A stretch of 64,000 nucleotides of DNA from Phenylobacterium glaciei (GTDB lineage: Bacteria; Pseudomonadota; Alphaproteobacteria; Caulobacterales; Caulobacteraceae), in the NCBI RefSeq assembly GCF_016772415.1, contig NZ_JAGSGD010000002.1, forward strand, positions 1 through 64,000, given 5' to 3'. The notes under the pieces are model-generated. The model was not told the origin of the DNA. It saw only the letters and a list, made by a program, of their open reading frames with translations, and ran no database searches. The number at the start of each line of letters is the position of its first letter. The first letter of the stretch is position 1. This document shows positions 42,657 to 53,127 of the stretch, piece after piece. The position numbers and the translations under genes were made by a program.

Positions 42657-43009
42657 TTCAGCCCCCTCAGATAGGCCACCACCGCGGCGCGGTCAGCGGG
42701 GGCGGCGACGCCGCTGGGCATCTTCGTCCCGGGCGCGAACTTGGCGGGCGCGGTAAGGTAGGCGTCGAGATTGGCGTCGGTCCAGGTGGCGCCGGCCTTG
42801 GCGGTCAGGCCGGCGGAATATTTGAAGTCGCCCAGGCTGGCGATCTTGCGGCCGGCTACTCCGGCCAGGCTGGGCCCCATGGGCGAGCTCTTGGCGGCAT
42901 GGCAGGTCTTGCACTGGAACTGGAAGGTCTTGGCGCCATCGGCGGCCAGGGCGGGAGACCCCGTCAGCAGCCCGGCGATGGCGAGAATGGCGAGAACACG
43001 GCGTGTCAT
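42653..43009 (-). CDS. Periplasmic cytochrome c, class I
   Basis: Small c-type cytochrome of 118 residues. A signal peptide (residues 1-22, ending ALA) precedes FQCKTCHAAK with the haem-binding CKTCH. GPSLAGVAGRK follows, and GTKMPSG supplies the axial Met. It would carry electrons in the periplasm, possibly to or from the Moco enzyme encoded divergently 130 bases away, since isoquinoline-oxidoreductase-type enzymes often use a cytochrome. That link is inferred. Confidence 0.92.
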   Translation of the reverse strand: MTRRVLAILAIAGLLTGSPALAADGAKTFQFQCKTCHAAKSSPMGPSLAGVAGRKIASLGDFKYSAGLTAKAGATWTDANLDAYLTAPAKFAPGTKMPSGVAAPADRAAVVAYLRGLK

Positions 43010-43141
43010 GAAACCCCTCCGGAGACGTCGTCGATCTACCTAGCGCGTCGCGGCCCCGCCCGCCACGACGGCGACATTTACCGCGGCGACTAAACGACGT
43101 TAAGATGCGGCTTGGATCTCATTCGGGGACGGGACAGACCC

Positions 43142-43645
43142 ATGGCCATGACACTCGACGTGAACGGCAAGCCATTGGCGGTGAAGGCCGCGCCTGACAC
43201 GCCCCTGCTGTGGGTGCTGCGCGACGAGCTGGGCCTGACGGGTTCGAAGTTCGGCTGCGGCGTGGCCCAATGCGGCGCCTGCACGGTGCTGGCCGATGGC
43301 CAGCCGATCCGCTCCTGCTCCATGCCCATCGAGGGTCTGGCCGGGGTGAAGATCACCACCATCGAGAGCCTGGGCGGGAACTCACCCCTGCAGCAGGCCT
43401 GGGTGAAGCACGACGTGCCGCAATGCGGCTATTGCCAGTCGGGGCAGTTGATGAGCGCCACGGCCCTGCTGGCCGCCAAGCCGAACCCCAGCGACGCCGA
43501 CATCGACGCGGCCATGGACGGCAACATCTGCCGCTGCGGGACCTATCAGCGGATCCGCGCGGCCATCAAGGACGCCGCGGGCATGGCGGTCGCCGCCCCC
43601 GTCCCGGCCACCGTCGCGGCGCCCGCCGCCCCGGCCAAGAGCTAG
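43142..43645 (+). CDS. (2Fe-2S)-binding subunit of Moco hydroxylase, IorA-like
   Basis: Small electron-transfer subunit of 167 residues. It has the plant-ferredoxin cluster ([12 protein letters not shown] plus Cys of RSCSM) and a second four-Cys cluster (QCGYCQSGQ and ICRCGTY). This arrangement is that of the xanthine-oxidase family small subunit. A Pro/Ala tail ends the protein. It is followed by the large Moco subunit after 12 bases. The ATG at 43142 is chosen; another ATG two codons later is possible. Confidence 0.93.
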   Translation: MAMTLDVNGKPLAVKAAPDTPLLWVLRDELGLTGSKFGCGVAQCGACTVLADGQPIRSCSMPIEGLAGVKITTIESLGGNSPLQQAWVKHDVPQCGYCQSGQLMSATALLAAKPNPSDADIDAAMDGNICRCGTYQRIRAAIKDAAGMAVAAPVPATVAAPAAPAKS

Positions 43646-43657
43646 GAGCCGCGCACC

Positions 43658-45844
43658 ATGAACAAGATCCTTTCCCCCCGCGAAACCTCCGGCGCCACCC
43701 GGCGCGATCTCGTGGTCGGCGCGACCCTGGTGGGCGGCGCCCTGCTGGTGGGCTGCTCTCCCGGCGACCTGCTCAGCGTCGGCGCCAAGGAAGATTTCGG
43801 CGCCTTCGGGCCCTTCATCAAGATCGGCGCCGACGGCGCGGTGACGGTGATCTCCAAGCACATCGAGTTCGGCCAGGGCAACCACGCGGGCCTGGCGGCC
43901 ATCGTCGCCGAGGAACTGGACGCCGACTGGTCCAAGGTAACGGTCGAGCAGGCGCCCGCCATCGCCAAGGTCTACGCCAATACCGGCATGGGCGTGCAGG
44001 GCACCGGCGGCTCCTCGGCCATCTCCAATTCCTGGAACCAGCTGCGCCAGGCCGGCGCCGGCGCCAAGGCGATGTTCGTCGAGGCCGCCGCCAACAAATG
44101 GAACGCGCCCGCCGGCGAGATCACCGTCAAGGACAGCGTGGTCAGCCACGCCAAGACCGGCAAGTCGGCCACCTTCGCGCAGCTCCTGCCCGAGGCCGGC
44201 AAGGTCACCCCGCCCAAGGCGCCGGTGCTGAAGGATCCCAAGACCTTCACCCTGATCGGCACCGACCGCGTGCGCCGCAAGGACGCCCAGGCCAAGAGCG
44301 ACGGCACCGCCCGCTTCACCCAGGACGTCCACCTGCCCGACATGCTGACCGCCATGGTGGCGCATGCCCCGCGCTATGGCGCCAAGGTGGCCAGCTTCGA
44401 CGCCGCCGACGCCAAGAAGGTGCCGGGCGTCGTGGAGGTCTACCAGATCCCCACCGGCGTCGCGGTCGTCGCCGACAACACCTGGGCCGCCCGCAAGGGG
44501 CGCGAGGCCCTGAAGGTGACCTGGGACGAAAGCGGCGCCGAGAAGGCCAGCTCCGAGACCATGGCCGCGAACTATCGCCAGTGGGCGGCCGGCAAGGGCA
44601 AGCTGCCGGAGAAGACCGAGTGGGCCGCCTTCGAGACCAAGGGCGACGCCGCCAAGAAGGTCCAGGGCACGATCTTCGAGACCACCTACGACTTCCCCTA
44701 TCTCGCCCATGCGGCCATGGAGCCGATGAACTGCGTGGCCCAGGTCGGGGTCGGCAAGGCCAAGCTGACCTTCGGCTCGCAGATCCCCACGGTGGACCAG
44801 CTCAACACCGCCAAGATCGTCGGCATGCTGCCGGGCGCGGTGGAGATTGAGACCCTGTTCGCCGGCGGCTCCTTCGGCCGTCGCGCCAACTTCCAGTCGG
44901 ACTACGTCGCCGAGTGTGTCGAGATCGCCAAGAAGGTCGGCAAGATGCGGCCGGTGAAGCTGGTCTGGACCCGCGAGGACGACATGGCGGCGGGCTATTT
45001 CCGCCCCCTGACCCACCACGCCCTGAAGATCACCCTGGACAAGGATGGCTATCCGGTCGCCTGGCGCCACCGCGTGGTGACCCAGACCCTGATGAAGGGT
45101 TCGCCGATCCCGTCCAAGGGCATCGACGAGACCACGGTCGAGGGCGCCAAGGGTTCGCCCTATCTGAAGGCCACCCCGGTGGTGGACGCCCAGGTGCTGA
45201 TGCCCGATGTGGGCGTGCCGGTGCTGTGGTGGCGTTCGGTGGGGGCGACCCACACCGCCTTCGTCATGGAGCACACCATCGACCAGCTGGCCCGCAAGGC
45301 CGGCAAGGACCCGGTGGCCTATCGCCGGACCCTCTATGAGAAGGCCGGGGCCACCCGCCATCTGGCGGTGCTGAACCTCGCCGCCGAGAAGGCCGGATGG
45401 GACAAGCCCGCAACCGCCGGCTGGTCGCGCGGCGTCGCCGTGCACGAGAGCTTCGGCACCCTCGTCGCTCAGGTGGCCGAGGTGAAGCTGGTGGATGGCC
45501 AGCCCAAGGTCGGCCGCGTGGTCACCGCCGTCGACTGCGGCACGGCCATCTCCCCCGACCAGATCGCCGCGCAGATGGAAGGCGGCATCTGCTATGGCCT
45601 GTCGGCGGCGCTGTTCGGCAAGGTGACCCTGAAGGACGGGGTGGTCGAGCAGACCAACTTCGACACCTACCGGGTGCTGCGCAACTCCGAAGCCCCGACG
45701 GTGGAGACCTATATCGTCCCCTCCGGCAACGCGCCTTCCGGCACCGGCGAACCCGGCACCCCGGTCATCGCCCCCGCCGTCGCCAACGCCCTGCTGGCCC
45801 TCAACGGCCAGGCGACGACGAGCCTGCCCTTCGTGAAGGCCTAG
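43658..45844 (+). CDS. Molybdopterin-binding subunit, isoquinoline 1-oxidoreductase beta-like
   Basis: Large catalytic subunit of 728 residues. The N-terminus has a twin-Arg signal (TRRDLVVG followed by a hydrophobic stretch and a Cys), so the holoenzyme is likely periplasmic or membrane-tethered. Conserved pieces include [43 protein letters not shown] and a C-terminal [18 protein letters not shown], with the conserved Glu of Moco hydroxylases. It would hydroxylate an N-heterocycle or oxidise an aldehyde. Neighbours provide cofactor synthesis (moa genes, mocA) and insertion (XdhC), so the locus supplies most of what it needs. Confidence 0.92.
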   Translation: MNKILSPRETSGATRRDLVVGATLVGGALLVGCSPGDLLSVGAKEDFGAFGPFIKIGADGAVTVISKHIEFGQGNHAGLAAIVAEELDADWSKVTVEQAPAIAKVYANTGMGVQGTGGSSAISNSWNQLRQAGAGAKAMFVEAAANKWNAPAGEITVKDSVVSHAKTGKSATFAQLLPEAGKVTPPKAPVLKDPKTFTLIGTDRVRRKDAQAKSDGTARFTQDVHLPDMLTAMVAHAPRYGAKVASFDAADAKKVPGVVEVYQIPTGVAVVADNTWAARKGREALKVTWDESGAEKASSETMAANYRQWAAGKGKLPEKTEWAAFETKGDAAKKVQGTIFETTYDFPYLAHAAMEPMNCVAQVGVGKAKLTFGSQIPTVDQLNTAKIVGMLPGAVEIETLFAGGSFGRRANFQSDYVAECVEIAKKVGKMRPVKLVWTREDDMAAGYFRPLTHHALKITLDKDGYPVAWRHRVVTQTLMKGSPIPSKGIDETTVEGAKGSPYLKATPVVDAQVLMPDVGVPVLWWRSVGATHTAFVMEHTIDQLARKAGKDPVAYRRTLYEKAGATRHLAVLNLAAEKAGWDKPATAGWSRGVAVHESFGTLVAQVAEVKLVDGQPKVGRVVTAVDCGTAISPDQIAAQMEGGICYGLSAALFGKVTLKDGVVEQTNFDTYRVLRNSEAPTVETYIVPSGNAPSGTGEPGTPVIAPAVANALLALNGQATTSLPFVKA

Positions 45845-46137
45845 CCGCCGATCAGGTCGTCCAGATCACGGGCGCCGTGGAGGATTCTCAGGATCTCCAC
45901 GGCGTCTGGCTCGACCCGATAAAAGATTAGATAGTCACCGACGGCCCAGGCTCTGACACCGGGCAAGAGATCCTCTCGCAACGGCGCCATCTCGGGAAAC
46001 TCGGCCAGCCGGCCTTCCGCCGCCTCAAGTTTCAGAATCACCCGCTCGGCGGCGGCCGGACTGTCTGCCGCGATGTAAATCCAGATATCGACAAGGTCGG
46101 CTTCCGCGCGACGCGTTCGCCGGACTTCCCAGCTCAA
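45841..46137 (-). CDS. ParE/RelE-superfamily toxin
   Basis: Toxin of 98 residues with the ParE fold: [18 protein letters not shown] at the N-terminus, [21 protein letters not shown], and [27 protein letters not shown] at the C-terminus. ParE members poison DNA gyrase. The gene overlaps its antitoxin by four bases (ATGA) and the Moco subunit end by four bases tail to tail. Probably a mobile addiction pair that settled between the Moco genes. Confidence 0.92.
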   Translation of the reverse strand: MSWEVRRTRRAEADLVDIWIYIAADSPAAAERVILKLEAAEGRLAEFPEMAPLREDLLPGVRAWAVGDYLIFYRVEPDAVEILRILHGARDLDDLIGG

Positions 46138-46412
46138 GAGAACTTTCTCTCTGCGAGAATGCGCCGCCCTTCGGCTGAAATTTCCTCCACGGTACGTCTT
46201 CCGGGCGCAATGCCGCTATCGATGCCTTCTTGGATAAGCTTCCGCAGTTCCGATAACTTGGCGGCACGGCGCTCGCGCTTGTCGGTCCAATCCCTCAGTG
46301 CTTCGCGGATCACCTCGCTGGAGGACGCGTAGTCGCCCGTCCGAACGGCGACCCGAACCTGCTCGGCCAGTTCACCCGTCAGAGCGATAGACAGCTTTTC
46401 GACCTTGGACAT
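46134..46412 (-). CDS. ParD-like antitoxin
   Basis: Antitoxin of 92 residues. Ribbon-helix-helix N-terminus (KLSIALTGELAEQVRVAVRTGDYASSSEVIREAL) for DNA binding and autoregulation, then a charged C-terminal tail that would wrap the toxin. The ATG at 46412 has a strong AAGGAG seven bases upstream. It is upstream of and overlaps the toxin gene. Confidence 0.92.
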   Translation of the reverse strand: MSKVEKLSIALTGELAEQVRVAVRTGDYASSSEVIREALRDWTDKRERRAAKLSELRKLIQEGIDSGIAPGRRTVEEISAEGRRILAERKFS

Positions 46413-46437
46413 GGCAAATCTCCTTGGCGAAGAAATA

Positions 46438-47055
46438 CTACTTCTTCGCACCAACGTCGAGATCGGACGGCTTGTCGACATCGAACAACACGCCGTCGTC
46501 GGGGGCCTGAACCAGCACGAGCTCGTCGCCCAAGCCCTGCAGCACGGCCCGCGCGCCGGCGTCGCCCTGGAGGGTGAGTAGTTGCGGAATCAGGGCCGCA
46601 CCGATCACCGCCGGGTGGCCGCGCTTGCCGCCGAACGACGCCGCGGCGGCCGGCGCGCCGTCACGCACGGCCTGGGCCAAGGGCGCCAGCACCGAGACCG
46701 GGATGCGCGGCATATCGCCCAGGAAGACGAACACGCCTTGCGTATCCGCCGGCAGGGCGGCGGCGCCATGGCGCAAGGAGGCGCCCATGCCCTCGGCGTG
46801 GTCCACGGCATGGACGATCCTCAGGCGCTCGTAGCAGCCGGCCTGCCGCGCATAGGCCGTCACCGCCGCGCCGACCCGGCTGGGGTCGGAGCCGGTCACC
46901 ACGGTCACGCCGCGCACCGGGGCCGCGAAGGCCGCGCGCAGGGCGCCGTCCAGCAGAACCCCCTCGCCATAGGGGGCCAGCAGCTTGCCGCCGCCGAACC
47001 GCGTTCCGGCGCCCGCCGCCAGGACGATCGCCTCGAATCCGCCCACCCCTGTCAC
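46438..47055 (-). CDS. mocA: Molybdenum cofactor cytidylyltransferase, MocA-like
   Basis: NTP-transferase (MobA-like) of 205 residues. The nucleotide-binding signature [18 protein letters not shown] is at residues 9-26, [10 protein letters not shown] carries the metal-binding Asp, and [12 protein letters not shown] matches the MocA substrate loop. MocA adds CMP to Moco, the form used by xanthine-oxidase family enzymes, which is the kind encoded at 43142-45844. This agrees better than MobA (GMP form). Divergent from moaA. Confidence 0.87.
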   Translation of the reverse strand: MTGVGGFEAIVLAAGAGTRFGGGKLLAPYGEGVLLDGALRAAFAAPVRGVTVVTGSDPSRVGAAVTAYARQAGCYERLRIVHAVDHAEGMGASLRHGAAALPADTQGVFVFLGDMPRIPVSVLAPLAQAVRDGAPAAAASFGGKRGHPAVIGAALIPQLLTLQGDAGARAVLQGLGDELVLVQAPDDGVLFDVDKPSDLDVGAKK

Positions 47056-47087
47056 GCGCCGTGGTTCCCCTCTATGTTAGGCTCCGC

Positions 47088-48122
47088 ATGACGCCCTATG
47101 ACGACGCCCCTTCGCAAGTGACTTCGCGCCCGGCCCTGATCGACGGGTTCGGTCGGACCGTGACCTATCTGCGGGTCTCGGTCACCGACCGCTGCGACCT
47201 GCGCTGCGTCTACTGCATGGCCGAGCACATGACCTTCCTGCCCAAGGCGGAGGTCCTGACCCTCGAGGAGCTCGACCGTCTCGCCACCGGCTTCATCAAG
47301 CTCGGCGTCCGCAAGCTGCGCATCACCGGCGGCGAGCCCCTGGTGCGCAAGGGCGTCATGGGGCTGATCGAGAACCTGTCGCGGCACCTGAAATCGGGCG
47401 CCCTGGACGAGCTGACCCTGACCACCAACGGCACCCGCCTGACCGAGTTCGCCAGCGACCTGGCGAAGTTCGGCGTCCGCCGGATCAATGTCTCCATGGA
47501 CACCCTCAAGCCCGACCTGTTCCGCAAGCTGACCCGGGGCGGGGACCTGGCCAAGGTCATCGCCGGGATCGACTCGGCGCTCGCCGCCGGGATCGCTGTG
47601 AAGGTCAACGCCGTGGCGCTGAAGGACGACAACGCCGCCGAGCTTCCTGACCTGATCGCCTGGGCCCACGCCCGTGGCGCCGACATGACCCTGATCGAGG
47701 CCATGCCGCTGGGGGAAATCGAGGTGGACCGCACCGATCAGTTCCTGTCGCTGAAGGACGTGCGCCGGGAGCTGGAAAGCTTCTGGACCCTCACCGACTC
47801 AGACCACGTCACCGGCGGCCCGGCCCGCTACGTCACCGTCGAGGAAACCGGCGGCCGCCTGGGCTTCATCACCCCGCTCAGCCACAATTTCTGCGAGGCC
47901 TGCAACCGCGTGCGGCTGACCTGCACCGGCACCCTGCACACCTGCCTGGGGCGAGAAGACGCCAGCGACCTGCGCGCGGTGATCCGTGGCGGCGCCGACG
48001 AGGCGGGCCTGGAGGACGCCATCCGCCTGGCCGTGGACGCCAAGCCGGAGGGCCACGACTTCCAGATCGTCCGAGCCTCCGCCCCCGCCGTCGCCCGGCA
48101 CATGTCCACCACGGGGGGCTAG
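47088..48122 (+). CDS. moaA: GTP 3',8-cyclase
   Basis: Radical-SAM enzyme that starts molybdopterin synthesis from GTP, 344 residues. The SAM cluster motif CDLRCVYC, the [11 protein letters not shown] loop and the C-terminal cluster [18 protein letters not shown] are intact, and the protein ends in the conserved Gly-Gly. A GTG at 47061 is in frame but the ATG at 47088 is preferred. First gene of moaA-moaD-moaE-moaB-moaC-moeA. Its stop codon lies inside a palindromic element. Confidence 0.95.
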   Translation: MTPYDDAPSQVTSRPALIDGFGRTVTYLRVSVTDRCDLRCVYCMAEHMTFLPKAEVLTLEELDRLATGFIKLGVRKLRITGGEPLVRKGVMGLIENLSRHLKSGALDELTLTTNGTRLTEFASDLAKFGVRRINVSMDTLKPDLFRKLTRGGDLAKVIAGIDSALAAGIAVKVNAVALKDDNAAELPDLIAWAHARGADMTLIEAMPLGEIEVDRTDQFLSLKDVRRELESFWTLTDSDHVTGGPARYVTVEETGGRLGFITPLSHNFCEACNRVRLTCTGTLHTCLGREDASDLRAVIRGGADEAGLEDAIRLAVDAKPEGHDFQIVRASAPAVARHMSTTGG

Positions 48123-48172
48123 AGCATGTCAGGCGCAAGTGGAAACCGGTTCGCCGCCCGGACATGCTCTAG
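48119..48172. repeat. Palindromic element overlapping moaA stop
   Basis: CTAGAGCATGTC (48119-48130) is exactly inverted at 48161-48172. It includes the moaA stop codon (48120-48122). The inner part has GGAAACCGGTTCGCC, like the element at 39609, which suggests one family of dispersed repeats. Confidence 0.75.
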
Positions 48173-48199
48173 ATTCAAAGAGATCGGCCCTCTTCATCC

Positions 48200-48222
48200 G
48201 ATCAGGTTGATTCAACCTGATC
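48200..48222. repeat. 11-bp palindrome upstream of moaD
   Basis: GATCAGGTTGA, one base, TCAACCTGATC. It lies 16 bases before the moaD GTG, so it may form an mRNA hairpin just upstream of the ribosome-binding site, or be a dispersed repeat. I recall similar palindromes being frequent between genes in Caulobacteraceae. Confidence 0.65.
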
Positions 48223-48237
48223 CGGAGAGGGTCTAGC

Positions 48238-48483
48238 GTGGCCAAGGTCCTGCTGTTCGGACGCCTGAGCGATATCGCCGGCTGGCGTGAGCGCACCCTG
48301 GATCCCCTGCCGGCGTCGCTGGCCGCCCTGCGCGCCCAGCTCTGCGCGGAGGACGAGGGTCTGGCCGAGGCGCTGTCGGCCCCCGGCGTCCAGGTGGCGC
48401 TCGACCAAGCCATCGTGCGCGGCGACGCGGCCCTCACCGCCCGCTCCGAGGTGGCCTTTCTGCCGGCCATGAGCGGCGGATGA
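48238..48483 (+). CDS. moaD: Molybdopterin synthase sulfur carrier subunit
   Basis: Ubiquitin-like protein of 81 residues ending in the Gly-Gly that is thiocarboxylated to pass sulfur to cyclic pyranopterin. The start is GTG with GGAGAGGG upstream; it begins MAKVLLFGRLSDIAG. The stop overlaps the moaE start as ATGA, which suits the 1:1 complex of the two subunits. Confidence 0.92.
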   Translation: MAKVLLFGRLSDIAGWRERTLDPLPASLAALRAQLCAEDEGLAEALSAPGVQVALDQAIVRGDAALTARSEVAFLPAMSGG

Positions 48484-48935
48484 TCGCGCTGACCGACCAG
48501 CCTTTCGACCCCGGCGCCCTGCTGACCGCATTCTGCAAGAACCGCAGCGAGACCGGCGCCGTGGCCACCTTCACCGGCCTGGCCCGCGCCGAACAGGGCG
48601 CCACCACCACCCTGGAGCTGGAGGCCTATCCGGGCTTCACGGAGGCCGAGATCGGCCGTATCGCCGACGGCGCCCGCGAGCGGTTCAAGCTGGACGACTT
48701 TTCCATCACCCATCGCGTCGGGAAGATCGTGCCCGGCGAGGCCATCGTCTTCGTGGCCACGGCGGCGGGCCATCGCCGGGCGGCCTTCGAGGCCTGCGAT
48801 TTCCTGATGGACTACTTGAAGAGCCGGGCCCCCTTCTGGAAGAAGGAGACCGGTCCCGACGGCCAGGCCCGCTGGATCGAGCCTAAGGCCCAGGACCACG
48901 CCGACATCGCCCGCTGGGAGGAACCCACCCCATGA
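48480..48935 (+). CDS. moaE: Molybdopterin synthase catalytic subunit
   Basis: Catalytic partner of MoaD, 151 residues. GAVATFTGLAR, the HRVGKIVPGEAIVFVA strand and DYLKSRAPFWKKE with the catalytic Lys are present. It converts cyclic pyranopterin monophosphate to molybdopterin. Overlaps moaD and moaB by four bases each. Confidence 0.94.
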   Translation: MIALTDQPFDPGALLTAFCKNRSETGAVATFTGLARAEQGATTTLELEAYPGFTEAEIGRIADGARERFKLDDFSITHRVGKIVPGEAIVFVATAAGHRRAAFEACDFLMDYLKSRAPFWKKETGPDGQARWIEPKAQDHADIARWEEPTP

Positions 48936-49486
48936 ACGCCCCTGTCCTGGTCCCCGGCGGCCGCATCGACGAGAAGCTGCAGATCGTCCCGGTGCGTATC
49001 GCGGTCCTGACCGTCTCTGACACCCGCGACGAGGAGAGCGACACCTCCGGCCATGTGCTGGCCGAGCGCATCACCGGCGCCGGCCACGAGCTGGCGGCCA
49101 AGGAGATCGTCAAGGACGACGTCGACCAGATCCGGATGCAGATAAAGGCCTGGGTCGCCTCGGGGACCGTGGACGCGATCATCACCACCGGCGGCACCGG
49201 CATCACCGGCCGCGACGTGACGCCCGAAGCCGTCGAGCCGCTGTTCGACAAGAAGATCGACGGCTTCTCGGTGGTCTTTCACCTGGTGAGCTACCAGTCG
49301 GTGGGCCTGTCGACCCTGCAGAGCCGCGCCACCGCCGGCCTGATCGGCGGGGTCTTCGTCTTCTGCCTGCCCGGCTCCAACGGGGCGGTGAAGGACGGCT
49401 GGGACAAGGTCATCTCCGCCCAGCTCGACAGCCGCCATGGCCCCTGCAACATGGTCGAGCTGATGCCGCGCCTGCTCGAGAAATGA
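48932..49486 (+). CDS. moaB: Molybdenum cofactor biosynthesis protein B
   Basis: MogA/MoaB-family protein of 184 residues, which adenylylates molybdopterin before metal insertion. [33 protein letters not shown] and [15 protein letters not shown] are the family motifs. No separate mogA is seen, so it may fill that role together with MoeA. Overlaps both neighbours by four bases. Confidence 0.92.
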   Translation: MNAPVLVPGGRIDEKLQIVPVRIAVLTVSDTRDEESDTSGHVLAERITGAGHELAAKEIVKDDVDQIRMQIKAWVASGTVDAIITTGGTGITGRDVTPEAVEPLFDKKIDGFSVVFHLVSYQSVGLSTLQSRATAGLIGGVFVFCLPGSNGAVKDGWDKVISAQLDSRHGPCNMVELMPRLLEK

Positions 49487-49953
49487 GCCGCCTGACCCAC
49501 ATCGACGAGACTGGCCGCGCCAATATGGTCGACGTCTCGGCCAAGGCGGTGACGGCCCGCGAGGCCATCGCCGAGGGGTTCGTGCGGATGTCGCCCGAGA
49601 CCCTGGCCCTGGCGCTGTCCGGCGACGCCAAGAAGGGCGATGTGCGCGCCACGGCCGAGATCGCCGGCATCATGGCGGCCAAGAAGACGTCGGACCTGAT
49701 CCCGCTCTGCCATCCCCTGGCGCTCTCCAAGGTCGAGGTCCGCGTCGAGCCCGGCAAAGGCGGCCTGGCGGTCACCGCCCGGGTCCGCACCACCGGCCAG
49801 ACCGGGGTGGAGATGGAGGCGCTCACCGCCGTCTCCGTCGCCTGCCTCACCGTCTATGACATGCTGAAGGCCGCCGATAAGGCCATGACCATCGAGGCCG
49901 TGCGCCTGAGGTCGAAGACCGGCGGCAAGTCCGGCGACTGGAAGCGCCCGTGA
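49483..49953 (+). CDS. moaC: Cyclic pyranopterin monophosphate synthase
   Basis: Second enzyme of the pathway, 156 residues, which turns the MoaA product into cyclic pyranopterin monophosphate. [33 protein letters not shown] and [21 protein letters not shown] are diagnostic. It is coupled to moaB and moeA by four-base overlaps. Confidence 0.95.
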   Translation: MSRLTHIDETGRANMVDVSAKAVTAREAIAEGFVRMSPETLALALSGDAKKGDVRATAEIAGIMAAKKTSDLIPLCHPLALSKVEVRVEPGKGGLAVTARVRTTGQTGVEMEALTAVSVACLTVYDMLKAADKAMTIEAVRLRSKTGGKSGDWKRP

Positions 49954-51143
49954 AGCTGATGACCGTCGAGGCGGCGCGCGCCGCCATGGTGGGCGAGGCG
50001 ACCGCCCTGCCGGCCGAGAGCGTCCCGCTACAGACCGCCAACGGCCGCGTGCTGGCCGAAGATGTCGCCGCCGTCCGCGCCCAGCCCCCCTTCACCAACT
50101 CCGCCATGGACGGCTGGGCCGTCCGCGCCACCGATACGCCGGGCGCCTTGACCGTCGTCGGTGAGAGCGCGGCGGGCCATGGCTACGAGGGTGTGCTGTC
50201 CGCTGGCCAGGCGACCCGCATCTTCACCGGCGCGGCCCTGCCCGACGGCGCCGACAGTGTGGTGATCCAGGAGAACGCGACGCGGGACGGTGACCAGGTT
50301 ACGGTCCCCGCCGCGGCGCCCGGCGACAATATCCGTGAGGCGGGCAAGGACTTCCGGGCCGGTGACATCCTGCTGACCCACGGGACCCGCATCGACCCCT
50401 GGCGGCTGTCGCTGGCCGCCTCCGCTGGCCGCGCCGAAGTCTCGGTTCACCGCAAACCCCGCATCGCCATCCTGTCCACCGGCGAGGAAATCGTCGAGGC
50501 GCCCGCCACGCCGGGGCCGTTTCAGATCTACGACTCTGGCGCGCCGGCGCTGAAGGTGATGTGCGAGGCCTGGGGCGCGGAGGCCAGCAAGCTGAGCGGC
50601 ATCCGCGACCAGCTCGATGCGGTGATCGCAGCCATGCGCGGCGCCGACGCCGACCTGATCGTCACGGTGGGCGGCGCCTCGGTGGGCGACCACGACCTGG
50701 TGCGCAGCGCCGCCGAGTCCCTGGGGATCGCGTACCGCGTCGAGAGCGTGGCGGTGCGGCCGGGCAAACCGACCTTCTTCGGCGTCCTGGCCGACGGCCG
50801 CCGGCTGCTAGGCCTGCCGGGCAACCCGGCCTCGGCCTTCGTCTGCGCCGAGCTGTTCCTCAAGCCGCTGATCGCCGCCTGGACCGGCGCGCCCCCCGCC
50901 CCCCGCATGGCCACGGCCCGCCTGGCAGAGCCGCTGTCGGCCAACGGCGCCCGCGAGCACTGGATGCGCGCCAAGCTGACCTACGCCGACGGCGGCCTAG
51001 TCGCCCAGCCCTACCGCGACCAGGACTCGTCCCTGGTCACGGTGTTCGCCGCCGCCGACGCCCTGCTCAAGCGCCCGATGAGCGCCCCTGCCTCGGCGGC
51101 AGGCGACCTCGTCGAGGTGCTGCTGCTGGACCGGGCGGGGTGA
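49950..51143 (+). CDS. moeA: Molybdopterin molybdenumtransferase
   Basis: Inserts molybdenum into adenylylated molybdopterin, 397 residues. Domains are in the usual order: N-terminal [13 protein letters not shown], central [11 protein letters not shown] and [14 protein letters not shown], and [15 protein letters not shown] towards the end. Last gene of the operon. It ends four bases before the convergent RTX gene. Confidence 0.94.
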   Translation: MKLMTVEAARAAMVGEATALPAESVPLQTANGRVLAEDVAAVRAQPPFTNSAMDGWAVRATDTPGALTVVGESAAGHGYEGVLSAGQATRIFTGAALPDGADSVVIQENATRDGDQVTVPAAAPGDNIREAGKDFRAGDILLTHGTRIDPWRLSLAASAGRAEVSVHRKPRIAILSTGEEIVEAPATPGPFQIYDSGAPALKVMCEAWGAEASKLSGIRDQLDAVIAAMRGADADLIVTVGGASVGDHDLVRSAAESLGIAYRVESVAVRPGKPTFFGVLADGRRLLGLPGNPASAFVCAELFLKPLIAAWTGAPPAPRMATARLAEPLSANGAREHWMRAKLTYADGGLVAQPYRDQDSSLVTVFAAADALLKRPMSAPASAAGDLVEVLLLDRAG

Positions 51144-51147
51144 GAGG

Positions 51148-53001
51148 CTAGAGGATGAACTGTGAGCTTCCCGCAGGCGGGCCATAGGTCGTGAACCTCA
51201 GCGCAGCGTCAGCAACACTGTCGCCGTTGACATCGAATTGGACCACGTAGCCCCCCCAGGTGGCGTCCCATAGCTGGATGGCCTCACCGGCGTGACCCGT
51301 GAAGCCTGCCCCAGCCGCCAGGAGCTGGAAGGCCTGGTTTCCAGCAAGCGTCGTGTCGGCGTCGATGGCCGAGACGTCGATGATCGGATGCCACTCGGCA
51401 CCATAGATCACGTCGGCCTGATCGCCATTGCCGAGTTCCGCCAGCGTCCTGAACACGAAGTGGTCGGCGCCCCCAAAGCTCAGCAGCGTGTTGGTCGCGT
51501 CGCTGGCGTAAATGGTGTCGGCACCTTCGGTCCCATATACATCTTCCACCGAAGACAGGGTCAGGGTGTGGCCAGCGCCGATTTGCTGCGACCCGGTTGC
51601 CGCGAGATCAAGGGTCACCCCGGCCCCGAGATTGGGGCCGCCGCCGAAGAAGACAAGGGCGTCCTTCCCCTCACCTCCCACGAACAGAATGTTCGATGAG
51701 CTCTGGTCGCCGATGGTGATGTAGTCGTCGCCTGCGCCGCCCTCCAGAGTGTCCGCGCCGCCGGCTCCCGCATCGAGGTGGTCGCGACCACCGCCCCCCA
51801 CGAGATAGTTGCTGCCGCCATCCCCGGTGATGTCGTCGTCGAAGTCCGTTCCGCGCACATTTTCGATCGACGACAACAGGTCGTAGGTCCCGCCCGACCC
51901 GGAGATTGCATATGCGGTGGTGAGGTTGACATAGATGGCCTCTACGCCGCCCTGGTAGGTGACCGTGTCCAGGCCGGCGCCGCCATCCAGCAGGTTTCGG
52001 CCCAGGCCGGAGGCGAGCAGGTCGTCGCCGTCACCGCCGAAAATCGTGTCGTTGTCGCCACCGCCAGACAGGAAGTTGTTCGAGGCGTCGCCGGTGATGT
52101 TGTCCGAATAGGCGCTGCCGATGACGTTCTCGATCGAGATCAGGCTATCGTGGCCGTGACCTTCGGCGGTCTGGGTCGCCAGAGACACAGTTACACCGCC
52201 GACAACGCCGTCATCGAAACTGACGGTGTCGATGCCGGCGCCGCCTGCGATGTTGTCGTCGCCCGCGCCGGCGAGGATGAGATCGTTCCCGGCGTCGCCA
52301 TCGACATAGTCCGCGCCCCCACCGGCCACGATCGTGTCCGCGCCCGCCCCGCCGAACAGGTAGTTGTCCACGTCGTTGCCGACGATGCTGTCGGCGTCGC
52401 CGCTGCCGTAGACGCTCTCGATCGAGATCAGGTTGTCATGGCCGTGGCCGTCGGCGGTCTGGGTAAGGAGCGAGACCACGACGCCGCCGGCGACGCCGTC
52501 GTCGAAGCTGACCGTGTCGTCGTTCGCGCCGCCGTCGATGGTGTCGTCACCCGCGCCGCCGGCCAGGAAGTCGTCGCCGGCACGACCGACGAGACTGTCA
52601 TTACCCGAGCCGCCGAAGATGTAGTTGGCGCCGGAGGTCCCGCTGAGGGTGTCGGCATAGGCCGAGCCGTGGACGTATTCGATGGAGACCAGCTGGTCGG
52701 TCCCGGCGCCCAGGGTGTTCTGAGCGGTGGTCAGGGCCAGGTCGACCTTCACGGCGGAGCTGGCGTTCTCGTAGCCGGCCCAGTCATTGCCCGTGCCGCC
52801 GTCGATCCGGTCATTGCCGAGGTCGCCCATCAGGTAGTCGTCGTTGGCGCCGCCCGAGAGGGTGTCATTGCCGTCACCGCCGGTCAGGACGTCTTCGCCG
52901 CCGAGACCGGAGAGCGAGTCGTCGCCGCCCAGGCCGTACAAAGTGTCGGCGCCCGCGCCGCCCGTGAGCTTGTCCTTGCCGGACCCACCGTTGAGAAACA
53001 T
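51148..53001 (-). CDS. RTX (hemolysin-type calcium-binding) protein
   Basis: Exported protein of 617 residues built from GGxGxDxLx nonapeptides that bind calcium and form beta-rolls. Besides the RTX runs, about five longer units of roughly 95 residues repeat; two neighbouring ones share VSFDDGV, HGHD and LISIE. The final 50 residues (ALRFTTYGPPAGSSQFIL) may be the uncleaved type I secretion signal. No protease or adhesion domain is recognised and no type I exporter gene is near. The ATG at 53001 with GAGGGG upstream is chosen. Confidence 0.9.
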   Translation of the reverse strand: MFLNGGSGKDKLTGGAGADTLYGLGGDDSLSGLGGEDVLTGGDGNDTLSGGANDDYLMGDLGNDRIDGGTGNDWAGYENASSAVKVDLALTTAQNTLGAGTDQLVSIEYVHGSAYADTLSGTSGANYIFGGSGNDSLVGRAGDDFLAGGAGDDTIDGGANDDTVSFDDGVAGGVVVSLLTQTADGHGHDNLISIESVYGSGDADSIVGNDVDNYLFGGAGADTIVAGGGADYVDGDAGNDLILAGAGDDNIAGGAGIDTVSFDDGVVGGVTVSLATQTAEGHGHDSLISIENVIGSAYSDNITGDASNNFLSGGGDNDTIFGGDGDDLLASGLGRNLLDGGAGLDTVTYQGGVEAIYVNLTTAYAISGSGGTYDLLSSIENVRGTDFDDDITGDGGSNYLVGGGGRDHLDAGAGGADTLEGGAGDDYITIGDQSSSNILFVGGEGKDALVFFGGGPNLGAGVTLDLAATGSQQIGAGHTLTLSSVEDVYGTEGADTIYASDATNTLLSFGGADHFVFRTLAELGNGDQADVIYGAEWHPIIDVSAIDADTTLAGNQAFQLLAAGAGFTGHAGEAIQLWDATWGGYVVQFDVNGDSVADAALRFTTYGPPAGSSQFIL

Positions 53002-53127
53002 CGACCCCTCCCACACCGGCCTGACCGCCGAGTGCCGCAACCTAGGGGTGGAGCGCAGGGCGCCAATCGCGCGCAACCTGGGGGCGTCAGGTTAAGCTTA
53101 AGGCGCCCCTCGGAGAGGGCGTTTCCG

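Noticed and set aside
43382..45445. 687-codon minus-strand frame opposite the Moco subunit
   Set aside because: Shadow frame of low complexity. The plus strand encodes intact Fe-S and Moco subunits.
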